From: Chloranthus sessilifolius
Lineage: Eukaryota > Streptophyta > Magnoliopsida > Chloranthales > Chloranthaceae
Assembly (NCBI GenBank): GCA_021018995.1
Contig: CM037588.1
Span: 83,735,765 to 83,799,764 of the forward strand
DNA length: 64,000 nt
Reading direction: 5' to 3'
A program made the position numbers and the translations under genes. The notes below the pieces were generated by a model that had not been told where the DNA came from, ran no database searches, and saw only the letters and a list, made by a program, of their open reading frames with translations. This document shows positions 44,520 to 56,768 of the stretch, piece after piece (position 1 is the first letter of the stretch; every line of letters starts with the position of its first letter).

Positions 44520-45060
44520 CTGTCGCTGGGTCCAATTGAAGCCTGAGAACTCTTGCGCACTATAGACACATACTTCATTGGTTGTCGTGAGATTCTCAGG
44601 CTGTCGCGAGGATAAAAAGGGAGTCTGAGAGCACTTCACGCAGTTCGCATGGAAGCATTCAATAGCTATCGTGAGATTCATGTGTACCTGAAAACCTCTC
44701 GTGCGATCCACATCGAGCTATTCATTAGTCATCGTGAGTTTCTAGGACTATCGCGAGGTTCAGAAGGTAAACTGGGAGACTCTCGCATAATTCAACAGAA
44801 ATACTTCATTTACTGTCATGAGATTCTAAGTTTGTCGCGAGATTCAAAATGAACCTCAGAGCTTTTCGCGCAATCCAAATGGAGACCTAGGAGCCGCTCG
44901 CGCAATTCACATGAATTAATCTCACTCTGTCGCGTGTTTTAAGGACAACCTTAGAGATTGTCGTGCAATCCAGATTTAATCAACACCTTCGTTAGGTTCA
45001 TTTTCAACCCTACGACTAGATGTTCCAAAGCGCGCCGAGCTTCGCGATAAGTATTTTAAC
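44520..45060. repeat. TCGCGA-type motif array upstream of the element D third ORF
   Basis: About 15 copies of TCGCGAGATTC-like and CTCGCGCAATCC-like words occur in 540 bp, many with CG changed to TG or CA. Clear copies are GTCGCGAGATTCAAAATG near 44835, TTCGCGCAATCCAAATGG near 44865 and CTCGCGCAATTCACATG near 44898. The two word forms are interspersed, usually with two of the first to one of the second. The same words occur in the LTR array. Confidence 0.85.
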
Positions 45061-45313
45061 CCCGCGCTTGGTCCCTTTTCCATTATTTTCTTCCTTCTTC
45101 CCTTTGCGAAACCCTAGCTTCTGGCGCTCTCCCCTCTCCCCTCCAGCATCACTTCTACAGCTCATCATTCACTTCACAAATCTACAGAGTTGTTCCTAAC
45201 ATCACCACCATCCATTGCCCTTTGCTCAGAGATCTTGAGGTGCCCTGTGCGTCAAATCAAACCAAACCCTAGATCTCAGCCTCCGTTTCTCATACTAGAA
45301 GATAGGGTTAGAC

Positions 45314-46978
45314 ATGGCTCCAAAAATTGCACAAAAGAGACCACTCCTAAAAAGGCCAAGACTTCAAAGTCCCCTACTACACCACCCCTCACAGACATTG
45401 ACTTAACCCTTAACACATCCCTAGGCCTCCAAGCCTTTCTGTCTACCTTCCTTGAAACACTACCTACCTACTACACCCCTCTCCCAGACTCCGCAACTAC
45501 CTCACAACATCACTCCCCAAAACCCCACTCTTCCCCTCCCTCCACTTTCCATCATGAACCTTCCTCACCTTTCCAACCAGTACCCTCTTCTTCACAAACC
45601 CAACCTCCTAGCCCTGACACACTACCCCTTATCCTTTCCCTTATCCAAGACATCCAAGTCCAGTTATCCACCAATACCCAAAAACAGGATTAGATGCAGA
45701 CTGACCTTACCTCCATCCAATCCACCCTACACACCTTAACCAACCCACCCATCCCTCCACCACCCACTTCAACCCCCCTAGTCCCATCCTTGACAAAGAA
45801 ACCCAAGCAGACTTCCTCGACTCACAACCCCCCACCATCCACATTACCTCTTACCCCCCATTTCCTTTCATTCCTTTCACCATTCCCATTTTTCCCCCCC
45901 ACCACCCCCTACTCCTACTGAGCCTACCCCATTCTCATTTCCTCCCTACCTCACCATCCTCCATCACATGCGGGTTAATGCTTACCTTCGGAAGGATGTC
46001 TTAAGGGGCATGGCCAAGCTACGCCAATCCATTGAGACCCCCCTGCTGGAGCAGATTGATGAAATGACGGAGGCCCACAGAAAATAACTTCTGGGCATCT
46101 CCTTGGGGTGGAAAAATATCCTGGAGGACTATCAGAAGACCAAAGCTACAGCTGAGTACAGTGCGTTGAATTTGGAGTTGGAGAAAGCAAAGGCTGCTAC
46201 TGAGAGGTCCTGGGCCAGAATGTTTGAAAAGAGGCTTAACAATGCCCAGGAGATTCAGAGAATCCAAAAGGAGATCCATGAGACTGACATCCTCAAACAT
46301 CAAATCCAGATCGCCTCATTGGAATCCGCATTAGCTGCTGCCAAAAATATTCCTCTGCAGTCCACACCACTCTCTATTCAAATGCCCATCCCAGAGCCCA
46401 AAGCTACTCCATCTCCAGCTGCCCAGTCTGAGGAGGCACAACCTAAGACACAGCAAGAGAAAGGTAAGGCCCCAGCTGCCCCTCCTCCCTCACCTCCTAC
46501 AGAGCAGCCTCCACCTCCCAAGGCCTCTGTTGCACCTTCACAAGAGCAAACTTATCCTTAGCAGAGGAAAGTCACTGCTAAGAGGTCTGCTCCCAAAGCT
46601 GCTCCTTTAAAAATTAGAAAAGAGCCTGCTGCCCAGTATGAGGAGGCACATTCCCCTGGCCAGCCTGAGACCCAAGGAAAAGGAAAATCCCTAGTGGTCC
46701 CCACTGAAGAAGCCAAAGGCAAAGGCAAAGGCAAATCCCCTACCACCCTCCCTGCTAAGCGCAAAGGAAAAGCCCCTCAAGAACCCAAGGAACCAAAAGC
46801 TCCCAAGCAACCAAAAGTAAAGGTGAGGGCACCTAAAGTTCCAACTGTAAAGAAAACACCAGCCAAAAAGAAAAAGGAAAGGGAGGATAAGAAGAAACAG
46901 GACAGAGATGCCCTTAGGGCACATGCTAAAAAGATGGGCTGGGATTTTACACAGATTCGGGTTCAGATTAGATCCTAG
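45314..46978 (+). mobile_element. Third-ORF ('env-position') region of element D (fossil part)
   Basis: Begins MAPK, like the copy in element F. A Pro/Ser/Thr-rich region follows at about 45.4-45.9 kb. Next is a coiled-coil segment (LNLELEKAKAATERSWARMF, then EIQRIQKEIHETDILKHQIQ) at about 46.1-46.35 kb. A Pro- and Lys-rich tail (KRKGKAPQEPKEPKAPKQP) ends near 46.97 kb. The domain that precedes the proline-rich part in F is not evident here. The region is broken, with a few breaks. No signal peptide or transmembrane segment is visible. Confidence 0.75.
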
Positions 46979-47607
46979 TTCCTAGATTGTAGATTAAGTT
47001 TTGCTTCTTGTAACTACATTTGTAAATATTTTCTTCCATTTAAATAGAATTTTTAGTCTTTGTCTATTGCTCTGTTTGTGTGCTTGTTTCTGTTTGTTAG
47101 TTTTCATTTCATTCTTTTTGTCATTCATGGGAGATGAGCTTAGGGAGGCTATGCTTCTTTGAAATAGTTATCCATGTGGAGGATAGATGTAGATGGTGGC
47201 TGAAAAGTTTTTTGCAAATACATGCCTCAGGGATTTCAATGGCTTCTTTTTCAAATTAATGAGCCATGTCAGGCTACCTCGCAGAGATCCCCAGCTCAGC
47301 TGCGCGAGAAATGTAAACTACTCATCACTGATTGTTCTTCGCGAGGATCCCCGCGCGATACACTGATCCCCTTAAATACCATGCCTATCTTTAGACATTT
47401 AGTTAATGCTCATTCTCTTTTCCAAGAACCAGTTGAGGGTTTCTTCTTTCCCCACACAACGTTCATTTATTGCCAAGTTTGAAAAGGGACATAAATTAAA
47501 ATCCGCCGATTCATGTCCCACCGTCCCCCTCTTTTAAATCGGCCATCCATCCCTTTTCATCTCATCCCTCCTATTCCAACCCTAGTAGTCCATACCTCCT
47601 CACACCC

Positions 47608-47856
47608 ATGGCGGATGACTCACCCTTCGAATTCCCCTTCAAATTCTATCCCATCTGGGAAGATCCCCCACTGCCAAAGGAGCCAGACCCATTACAATTT
47701 CTTTGGGATGAGTATGACGAGGTTCAGAGGATCTTTGCCAAGGAGGAAAAGAAAAAAAGGAAGAAGGAGAAGAGAGAGAAGGAAAAGAGAAAACTGGATC
47801 CACCTGCATCTCCCCCACCATCTTCCTCACACCCTCCCCCACCGCCACTCCCTTGA
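47608..47856 (+). mobile_element. Small 82-codon frame of element D, conserved in element F
   Basis: This 82-residue frame starts MADDSPFEFPFKFYPIWEDP, continues LQFLWDEYDEVQRIFAKEE, then a Lys/Arg/Glu-rich stretch, and ends in a Pro/Ser tail. The counterpart in F at 59347-59595 has exactly the same length and about 66 of 82 identical residues. It lies ~630 bp after the third ORF in both. No domain is recognised; the N-terminal half is aromatic and acidic and the middle is a charged helix. It could be a separate small protein or a distal part of the third ORF's transcript. Confidence 0.6.
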
Positions 47857-49665
47857 TCCCTTCCCCCATGTAGTTTTTTCTTTTACCCTCTTTTTGTACC
47901 ATTTTCATTTTTCTTTTTAATGATAGTTTCTTTTCGTTCTATACTGTTCTTAGCATTATTTTTTTCAGTTTCTCTATCTTTTGCTGTGTTTATTTTTGTC
48001 TGTCTGATTGGATGCTCCTACCTTTTATCAACTCTGAACCAGTGAGGACACTGCTCCGAATGGTTTGGGGGTGTGGTAGTCTACCAATAAAATAGTTAAT
48101 TTTAGTACAGTAATGGTGGTATAACTGAGATGAATAAAACTAATTTACACTTAACTTGATGCAATGAGGAAACATGTAAAAATTTAAAAAAAAAATTTTG
48201 CAGACTTTTGGAAACAGAAAAAGTTGATCTTGACACCACCATGAAGCTAACATTAGAAAATTTTTTGAGTTAAGAACTCAGTGAGCCTAAGAGGAGAGAA
48301 ACAGACGAAAATACACCCCATGAGTTAAATTTGAAGACCACACCTAGTGAGATTTAGGCCCAGAATTTTCTTTTGAAGAGTGTTTTTGGCATTATTTCTT
48401 CTCTAAGGACTGATTGATTCATGGCTTTTTCGCTAAAAGTCATGCAACTCCTAATCAAAATTAATTGACAACACTCATGAGACTAAGGAGATGATCCAAG
48501 GCCTTCATTTTGACAGCTTGAGCCTAAAAATCTAACCTTTTAAAATCTGCCCTTGTGTATACACTAGTTGAGCCTAAAAATCATAATTTTCCTTCACAAA
48601 CACCAGAACACTTGCACGTTAACCTCATGACCTGAGTCAACCTTACCCTCACTCTGAGAATTCAGAAGGTAAAGGAGAAGGAGGTAAAGATACTGAGAAT
48701 GGTTCAATATTCTGTGGAAGGGGAAGAAAAACAACTTGTGAACAACTGTGTATAAAGGGCAGTTGTGTGGCATTTATCAAAAGAATGAATGAAGAACTAA
48801 AAAGAGAAAAAGAAAGAGAAGTCTAGAGGACAACATCATCTAAAAATTGAAAAGAAGAGGACAAGCTGGCCACTTTGAGTCTGAAATATAAAAGGAAGAT
48901 GAAGTTTTTGCTTAAATAAAGGATGTGAAGTAATGAACCACTCCTTACCTTGTTGAGTTCTCAATTTGGATTCCCTTTTTACCCCTTTATTCTTTACACC
49001 CCTCAGCCATAAGCTATATTACAACCCTTTCAAAAAGACCTTGTGGATCCAAAGTCAAATGAGCAGTCATGTGGAGATGAAGAGTTGCCCAATCTATGGT
49101 GAAAATCCTTGAAGATGTTAAAAATTAGAAGCTTGGCCTATGCTCATGCTTGCAAGCCCATTTGGGGTCTGCAACTGCTCTTGAGTTGTTGAGAATGAGA
49201 ACACCCTAAGTTTATTAATGTTGAGAGATAGCCCAAGTGAGAATTGGGTCTGAATTTTAACCTCATTAGGGTAGTATCCAAGTTGGATTTTGAATTAAAG
49301 GTAAGCAGGGTAGTGATTTTTATACATTGAAATTCTAATGTTAAATGAATGGTGGTAAGGCAAACACATGTAACTTGTAAGTTTTAAATGGCCTACAAAC
49401 ATTGCTGCAGTTTCCTCTAAGTGATTAAATGGGTGTGGAATGAAACTTTAAACATTTGAATCTATATTGTCATTATCTGCACTATACTTAACTGATTTTA
49501 ATGGTGAAGTTTGTGGGTGTCTTCACTGAAAACCCTCAAGAGACTTCACTCCTCCACTAGGGATCACCTAGAGGTTTAAAAGGCTTGGTACATATGCTAA
49601 ATGTACCCGTGATCCCTATGAAAGTGGCATTTAATTACAGCTTTGCTATGGGACTAGCAAAGATT
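47857..49665 (+). other. Non-coding 3' region of element D
   Basis: About 1.8 kb without a supportable coding region. It is shared in order with the element F segment 57.55-59.34 kb. The 38-nt block common to A, D and F is at 49549-49586. Confidence 0.6.
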
Positions 49666-49678
49666 AGGTTTGAGGGTG
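49666..49678 (+). promoter_or_regulatory. Polypurine tract of element D
   Basis: AGGTTTGAGGGTG stands directly before the 3' LTR start TGTTAAGACC. The F copy reads AGGTTTGGGGGTG on the minus strand. Confidence 0.85.
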
Positions 49679-52159
49679 TGTTAAGACCTGAAAAGTATAA
49701 CTTTTCACCCCTTAACTTAATCTCTGTTAGGCCCTTAATCATTTAATAAATGTGTTTTAAGTCTATTCTGTAGGTAATAAGTAGCAGCTATAAATAAACC
49801 CCTAACCATGCCAAGAAGCTCACTGTTGCCCCAGAACTACCTCAGAAGAATGAAGGATGAACCCAGACAAAGAGTTGGGTGAAGCATAGGCACATCAGAG
49901 CAGAAATAAACCAAGAAAGATGCTCGCACAAATGTCGCAGGGTTCAATTGAACCAGAGATAATACCTTCGCGCAGTTGTCGCGGGCTCCTGGAGGAAGCA
50001 CAACAATTGACCATGCAGTCCTCGCACTTCTCTTGCACAGTTTGATGATAGAAAGAAATACAAATCAGTCTTCGCACGGTTCTCGCGAAGCTCAGCCATA
50101 TGTGAGTGAAGCATTCGCGCAGTCTCGTGCCACTCAAAAGAGGAGTCATTAAGCTTCGCGTGATTCACTCAGAAGTAAGAACTCCAGATATTCCTGCGCG
50201 CAGTGGCCGCGAGATATAAACCTTCAGGAAAATACTCGCGCGACCCAGAAACTCATGAACATTGCTTCTTTGCGAAGATCTATCGTGAGATTCACCAAGG
50301 GACGAACCGCACGAGCAATCCCCGTGCCAGTCAAACCTGAAAGAGCAATCTCGCGACAACCATTAGTATCCCATGATGATTAAAATGTCAATCCCGCGAC
50401 TGCATGAACTTCAAGTCAATTCAACCCCACGACGCCAATTCTACCATGCGAAAGGATCTGAAATCTTTCCTACCCAGCGATGATCGGGTGCTAAACTTCT
50501 CCCCACTTATGCAAGGGCAATCTGGGGACTTCCAACAATTAGGGCATGCACTCCAATGCTCCAATCTCCGTGCACATGCCCCGAGGCATCCAAGGGACAG
50601 GAATGGGCTGCAATCACATTGATAAATTAGGTTTTTCCTAACCCTAATTTAGGGGAAGCCGACTGCTATATAAGCCTAAGCCTAGCTTAGGTTTAGGAGA
50701 TATCCCTCTTTTTGGGACTTAACTTCTGTGATTCTTCTTGAAACCAACTGTAGAATTACAGTAGGCTAAGGTTAGGGTTTAGGAGTTTTCTTTTTCGTTT
50801 TTCTTTCTCTCCATAGCCTAACACTTGATGGCTATGCCTTTTGTATGATTATATGGTATAGATCGTAATGGAGTTTTGTAATAAGATTTATTGCATGTAT
50901 GGGATGATATTTTTGTTGTGAGTTGTTCTGTATAAGGCTGCTGCCTTGAGATCCTCCATTGCTAAGTTATATCGTAAGCAAGAGAGGATTGTTTTTAAGG
51001 TTTTACTTAGATCCAAGTGACCTGTGTGTCTAGGTTAGGCACATTGCAGGCCTTTCCCAACCACAGGATCCACTAAATCTGAATTCCCATGGGAGCTTGA
51101 GCTGGTAGCCTTATGAACATGGTGGCGGCAGCAATGATCTTATTCTGTCTTAGATCTCTGTGAGGAGGACAGCCTCTCTGGATAGTCTGTGACCATTCAA
51201 GTGGACAGGTTATAGCCCTAGGGTGAAGCCAATCCACAGACCTAAGACAGATTCTTCTTCTCTGCACTTGTGCTTGTAGCCTTGTGAGAGATTGTGCAGA
51301 GACAGACTCCCCTATATTTGTATAGATCCATAATCAGATTGTAGATCTGATTTGGCTGTAGAGATTGTAGGCTTGTGACTGTATCACTGTAGTCTTACTA
51401 AAGCAGTGAACAGCCATGCTTGAAAGCTAGTACTCAAACTCTTGCTGGTCCTGTGTGTCCAGGCTTGTGCACTTTGTAGGCCTAGCCCCACACACAGAAC
51501 TTTAGAGGATGAGGTTCCTATGGATTCTTGAGCTTGTAGCCTGGATGAAGTAGTGCCTACAATGGTAAGCTTGTTCTGACCCATCTCTGGATTGTGGTTT
51601 CCCTATTGGATAGTCTGTGACCATTTAAGTGGATAGGTTATAGCCATAAGGGATTGGATCATGGCACAGGGGTGAGTTGGATTTGTTCTCCTCTTTGGTG
51701 ATAATGTAGCCATTGGATAGGATTTCTATAGCAACAGATCTGACTCTGAGTTACAAGACCCAGCAGATCTGTACCTAATAACATACTTCTCACCATTTTA
51801 TATTTATTTTCTCACTCCACCATTCTTCTTAACCCTTTCTGTAATCTAGACAGTAAGTTGCCTTAGGATTTAGATTATAGTGACTTTAAATCTCCTTCCA
51901 CTTAGGATTTCCAGATTTGTAGTCAGATCTGGAGAGCCTACTAAAGATAGCTCCCTTGGAGCTTTAGATCAACTTCTCTGTGGGACAAACTCTTCCTTAT
52001 CAAAACTTGCTACAACAGACCCTGTATCTTGCAGGACTGTACATATTTTAGGCTTGCTGCTCCGTAATCCTCACTCTACCTTTCATTTAATTTTTATTTA
52101 CCTCATTATTATCACTGTCTTCAATAAAGTCAGTAGCAAGCATTTAAAATACAGCAACA
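49679..52159 (+). repeat. 3' LTR of element D
   Basis: Begins TGTTAAGACC and ends ACAGCAACA, matching 35902-38218. It is followed by GTGAT, the right target duplication. It carries the TCGCGA-type array at about 49970-50460. Confidence 0.92.
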
Positions 52160-53786
52160 GTGATCAAGTATCTCTTTTTTCACTTGGTGGTCATTAGGTA
52201 CGCATAATATTTGTTTGAAGAGTAACGTCTCATTAGTCCTAAGGCTAAAATTGGGTTTTGATCCTATGGTTTCGATGATTTTGAGGATCTCTGGGTCCGT
52301 ACGCTGTATTTCCCTGATTTTGTCCCAAATGAATGGACTTATCACAATTTGTGCCAAATATATACCATCATTGATTTCTTGGAGGTAAATGTGCACATTC
52401 GCGAGTTCATCAAAGGGCTTCCAAGTTTTTAATCTGGCTAATAGTGCCGAAGATTTCCTACTGAGTGCATCAGCGACGACATTTGCTTTTCCAGGGTGGT
52501 AATTTATGGAGCAGTCATAATCTTTCATGTATTCCATCCATCACGTTGTCTCAAATCCAGGTCCTTTTGAGAGAAAAGGTACTTAAGACTTTTGTGATCC
52601 GTATAAATTTTGAATGTCTCGCTGTAGAGATAGTGTCACCATAGTTTAAGGGCAAAGATGACTACGACTAGTTCCAAATCATGAATCAGATAGTTCTTTT
52701 CATGAAGTTTGAGCTGTCTTGACCCATAAGCGACAACTTTCTTACTTTGTTCAAGCACACAACCAAGTCCCTGGCGAGATGCATTCGTGAATATTTCAAA
52801 TTCACTAGCGCTTGAAGTGGAAGGTAGGATAAGGATTGGTGCAGTAGTAAGCCCCTTCTTCAGTTCTAGAAAACTTGCTTTACATTCATCGGTCCACACA
52901 AATTTAACATTATTCCATTTGAGGCAGGTGAGCGGTAGAGCAATGCGTGAAAATCTTTCAACAAAGCGACTGTAGTAACCTGCCAATCCGAGGAAACTCC
53001 TAACTTCGATGACACTCGTCGGTGCTTTCCATTCTGTAACTACTTCGATCTTAGAAGGATCGACGGTCACTCCTGCTGATACCACGTGGCCAAGGAAGGT
53101 CACTTGTTTAAGCGAAAACTTGCACTTACTGAGTTTGGCATACAACTGATGATCTCAGAGTGTCTTAACTGCGAGACGAAGGTGTTCCTCATGCTCTTCC
53201 ACTCTTTATAATCGTTAACTTTTCAAAATCAAATTTTCATAGTCTCTTAAATAATTTATTTGAAATATAATATCACTTCTCAACATCAATTACTTCTAAC
53301 ACTCCGTTGTAGGCTATTCTCATTATTATAGCTCGTTGACCATAAAATAATTCAAATAAATCTGAGGTTGATGATAATAACTTATTCCTCAATCTCAATT
53401 CACTTCTAATGAGTTATTCTTATAGTCAATATCTCAACTTATAATACAAAATTTAAACCATCAAATCAGTTAGGATTTATCTTTTCTAATTATTCCTTAA
53501 TACTATAAAAATAAATCTTCTAATTGCTTTTCAATCTTCAAAGATTCTTCTCAATTTTTCTCATATGCTCCTAACTCATATAAGCTTTCATCAAACAAAT
53601 CGTTAAATCCTCAATTGAACCTTCAAATCTTACGTCATTGATCAATACAATTTCTTAAAATCCTTTAATCCACAAATGATCTAAAGCATAGGGTCTATCA
53701 AAATGCTTATCATATCATCACTATAGTGTACTTACATGAGCCACACAGTCCTCAAGGAAGTAAAGCCTAGGCTCTGATACCATCTC
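52160..53786 (-). mobile_element. Element C: RT/RNase H, start of integrase, and leader (fossil part)
   Basis: On the minus strand, RT connection sequence ([40 protein letters not shown]) lies near 53.13-52.95 kb. RNase H follows ([20 protein letters not shown] near 52.8 kb, [19 protein letters not shown] near 52.49 kb), then the start of integrase to 52.16 kb. From about 53.2 to 53.77 kb the sequence is AT-rich and without recognisable gag or protease. Confidence 0.88.
53771..53782 (-). promoter_or_regulatory. Primer-binding site of element C (initiator tRNA-Met)
   Basis: On the minus strand the sequence is TGGTATCAGAGC, the standard complement to the 3' end of initiator tRNA-Met. It lies 4 bases after the end of the 5' LTR. 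This confirms minus-strand orientation and the inner LTR border. Confidence 0.93.
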
Positions 53787-56729
53787 TGTCCCGACCCAGA
53801 ATCCTTACCCGATCTCAAGAGCCTAGAATTCTATGTTATGATCTCTCACGCTTGTTAAGGAGATAAGCAGTTATATACTTAACTCATCATTCGACTTAGC
53901 ATATGGAATAAGCATTAAAGAGAGCATTAAAAAATAAATGACTCATAATTAATAGCGGAAAACGTAGACTATAATAATAAAGTACTAAATCCTAACCATG
54001 CATCTAAGATAGGAAATAAACCAAGTGTTATGTATGGTAAAATGGTCCCAAACGTAAACTCACAAAAATGTCATAATAACAAGAATGTCTCTCAAAGAAT
54101 AAAAGTCTAAAGCAAAAGGACTCTCAAGGCTCGTAGAAATCTGCCGGATTTACGCTCTCCTTCGAATGATAGCCAACGTCTCCATCTATGTAAGCCGCCT
54201 CCGGAATAGCAGCTCCTGCATCATCATAAACAAGATAAGTGAAATATTCACCTGAAACTGTTAGATTTGGGACGGGGGTAAGTTTACTCAGTCATGTAAA
54301 CTCAGCGGGTTGCACAATCGATCCACCATAACTTACCTAGGCGACCGTGTGTGCAATCGCTTGAATTATGATGTATTTAAAAAATATAACCAGCATCTTA
54401 AATAAGGAAACAAACTTAAGCATAACTCATAGCCTATCAAAATCAGGACTGAAAAACATACTACATAACATGAAGAGTGCATGAAGCTTCTATTTTCTTA
54501 TCTTTTTTCCTATTTGTCTCATCAACTTATCATACGTGATAAATCGTAAGTTTTATTAATTACTCCATACGCCTACACAACGTACTTCGTATCTTACTTA
54601 TCTTGCTTAAACGACCTGTGTCAGGATCGCTGCTCGAGCCTATCATGCGAGGTCCACGTGTAGATAACCACCTAACCTCCATATCATAACATAAACTACC
54701 ATCCAGCCAGATGAGATTGTCGGTATAGTAACTACAATATCCCCTTAGTTCGAGACAAGGCTATGATGTCCTTAAGACCCGTCTTGGCTGCAGACATTAG
54801 GCTCTTACGGTGGCTTGTAAGGTATGGCATGTGTAGAAACTTAATTCATATTTCGCTAGCCTTCACCGCGTATCTTAATATATCATATCATTATTCGGTT
54901 ATGGGCTTAGGTCCCCACCCTAATTTTATATTTGCGTGGGCTTAAGTCCCCACTTTCTTAATATCTCGTATTTTAGCATATTCCTATTTCATCTTTTCTT
55001 AAACTTAATTTAAATAGACCATGGTGCGATAGGCTTCACAAACCATATTTTCTAAGGGACGGGTTCCGTAGTAATCTGGATGTACTTCGTGTGACATCCC
55101 ATACTACCATAGAGGGTTGCATCCGTACCTCGATGCCTACACTCCAAGTTCCACATGACCGTGAAAGAAATTCCATCATCACGAAGGTTTATGTCATGTG
55201 TCATATCTTATTCTTAACTTATATGTGTATGGCCTATCGTGATTTTCTACATGGTGAATGTCATATGATAATGGTGAACATATATAAGAATGAACTATAA
55301 AATAAACTCTAAGCATTTTTTATTTTTGAAGAACATTAATATAGAGCATAACATATAAAGCATTGAAGTAAAACAAAGAATAAGAAATATTTAACTATAT
55401 TTATTTTATGATTGAGTTAAAAATATATTTTATTGGGGTTAATTATATCCATAGAAATTGATAGTCGATCAATATAGCAATCGGACGTATTTTAGATTTT
55501 AAAGGGGCACACATGTCTATTAAAGGGTTGCAGAAGGTTTAAAAGAGGTAAGAGAATGGTAAGTATTAAAAAATGTTAATATTTGACCCCTTAATCTTAT
55601 AGATTGTTATTCGATGAAAGCTATTTAATATATTTTATGTAATTTTGGCGATTTATAAGTCTGGAGACAAGTTGAGCATAAAGTAGCCCAAGTGTTTAAA
55701 AAATAATGTCAAACCCGTGCAACCTTGGATAAACTAAAACGTATCCCGACTTGTAGCTCAATTTTGACCTTAAAAATATTAAATTCATGAAATTACTATT
55801 TCAGGAAAAGTTGTAGATCTCGTTGTCTTCTTTCCAATGCCGTAAGAATCATGTCAATCAGAGTTCGAAGTAAATGTGATGGCCAAAATGTCGAGACTGT
55901 ATTTGTTGAAGTGTTTGGCCGAATTTTACAAAAATCTGGGAAAAATGATCCTATCGATTTTGGGCCAAATTTTTATGTTTTTAAGATCCGAAATTTATCA
56001 AAATTTAAGAAAAAATTAGGATTTTCTTTTTAAGAAATAACTGAATAATTTAAGATAGATTTAGAAGCACCCACCTGTTGAAGCGTGATTCAAATCCTAT
56101 GATGATTTGGATTGATGGAGATCGGATTCGAGAGACGATATGCCCAAGTCTTTTCGCGAGAATTCCTTTCTTACGATAGATCAGTCGCGGCAATGAGAAA
56201 CTTTGATGGTGGAAGATTCTCTGATAAGATCAAAAAATCGATGGAGATCTAATGAGGAGTTGTGAAAGATGGCACTGCTGGAGCTTTTGCAAAAAAGAGA
56301 GAATAGAGAGAGACAACTGTGAGAAGAAATAAATATATTTTTAGTTCTCTAAGTTAACTCTAATTAAGACTTTCCGTACAAGATTTAATAAAATAGTAGT
56401 TTTTTCCACTAGCTTGAGAAGAGGTTTTGTTCCAGCGCTTTCTGTAAGCACCAAAGCAAATGGTGATTCTCTCCCGAAATTACAGTTATGCCCTTTAACC
56501 TGCTTCACTCTTCAAACGGGCGTAACTTTTTATATTCTTATCGAAAATTGACAAATTATATATTGTTGGAATCGTATCGGCGAGTACTTCATAATGAGTC
56601 TAATATTAATATTAAAAAAATTAGATTATTTCTAAAGTTGTAGATTCTGATGTAGAGCATAAGCATCACGCACTAAGTGGTACATCATCTAATATCGTTA
56701 AATAAAGTTAAAAAATCTGGGCTGTTATA
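53787..56729 (-). repeat. 5' LTR of element C (2.9 kb)
   Basis: Pairs with 31473-34392. On the plus strand it runs from TGTCCCGACCC to GGGCTGTTATA and is followed by the GTTAA duplication. Confidence 0.9.
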
Positions 56730-56734
56730 GTTAA
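56730..56734. repeat. Target-site duplication GTTAA, right of element C
   Basis: Exact match to 31468-31472. Confidence 0.85.
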
Positions 56735-56768
56735 CTAGAAAGAAATCAATCCCTCAATACCACTAGGT

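Larger units (their letters stand above)
35902..52159 (+). mobile_element. Element D: full-length Athila retrotransposon (fossil)
   Basis: This 16.3-kb plus-strand element has LTRs of 2.3 and 2.5 kb, a tRNA-Asp primer site, gag, protease, reverse transcriptase, RNase H, integrase, a third ORF, a small conserved frame, a long non-coding 3' part and a polypurine tract. It is inserted in the integrase region of element C with a near-perfect 5-bp duplication. All expected Athila parts are present, but the coding regions are broken, with perhaps a dozen breaks. LTR differences are concentrated at CpG sites and average roughly one in 15-20 bases by eye, suggesting a couple of million years. It is the better preserved relative of element F. 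Confidence 0.93.
31473..56729 (-). mobile_element. Element C: Tekay/Del chromovirus with nested Athila element D (fossil)
   Basis: This minus-strand Ty3/gypsy element has LTRs at 31473-34392 and 53787-56729, a GTTAA duplication, a tRNA-iMet primer site and a polypurine tract. Reverse transcriptase/RNase H sequence lies at about 53.15-52.5 kb. Integrase sequence lies on both sides of the inserted element D (52.5-52.16 and 35.9-35.05 kb). Gag and protease are not recognised. Removing D leaves about 9 kb. The element is broken, with several breaks. The LTRs differ at roughly one base in 12-15 by eye, so it is a few million years old and older than D. Confidence 0.9.
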
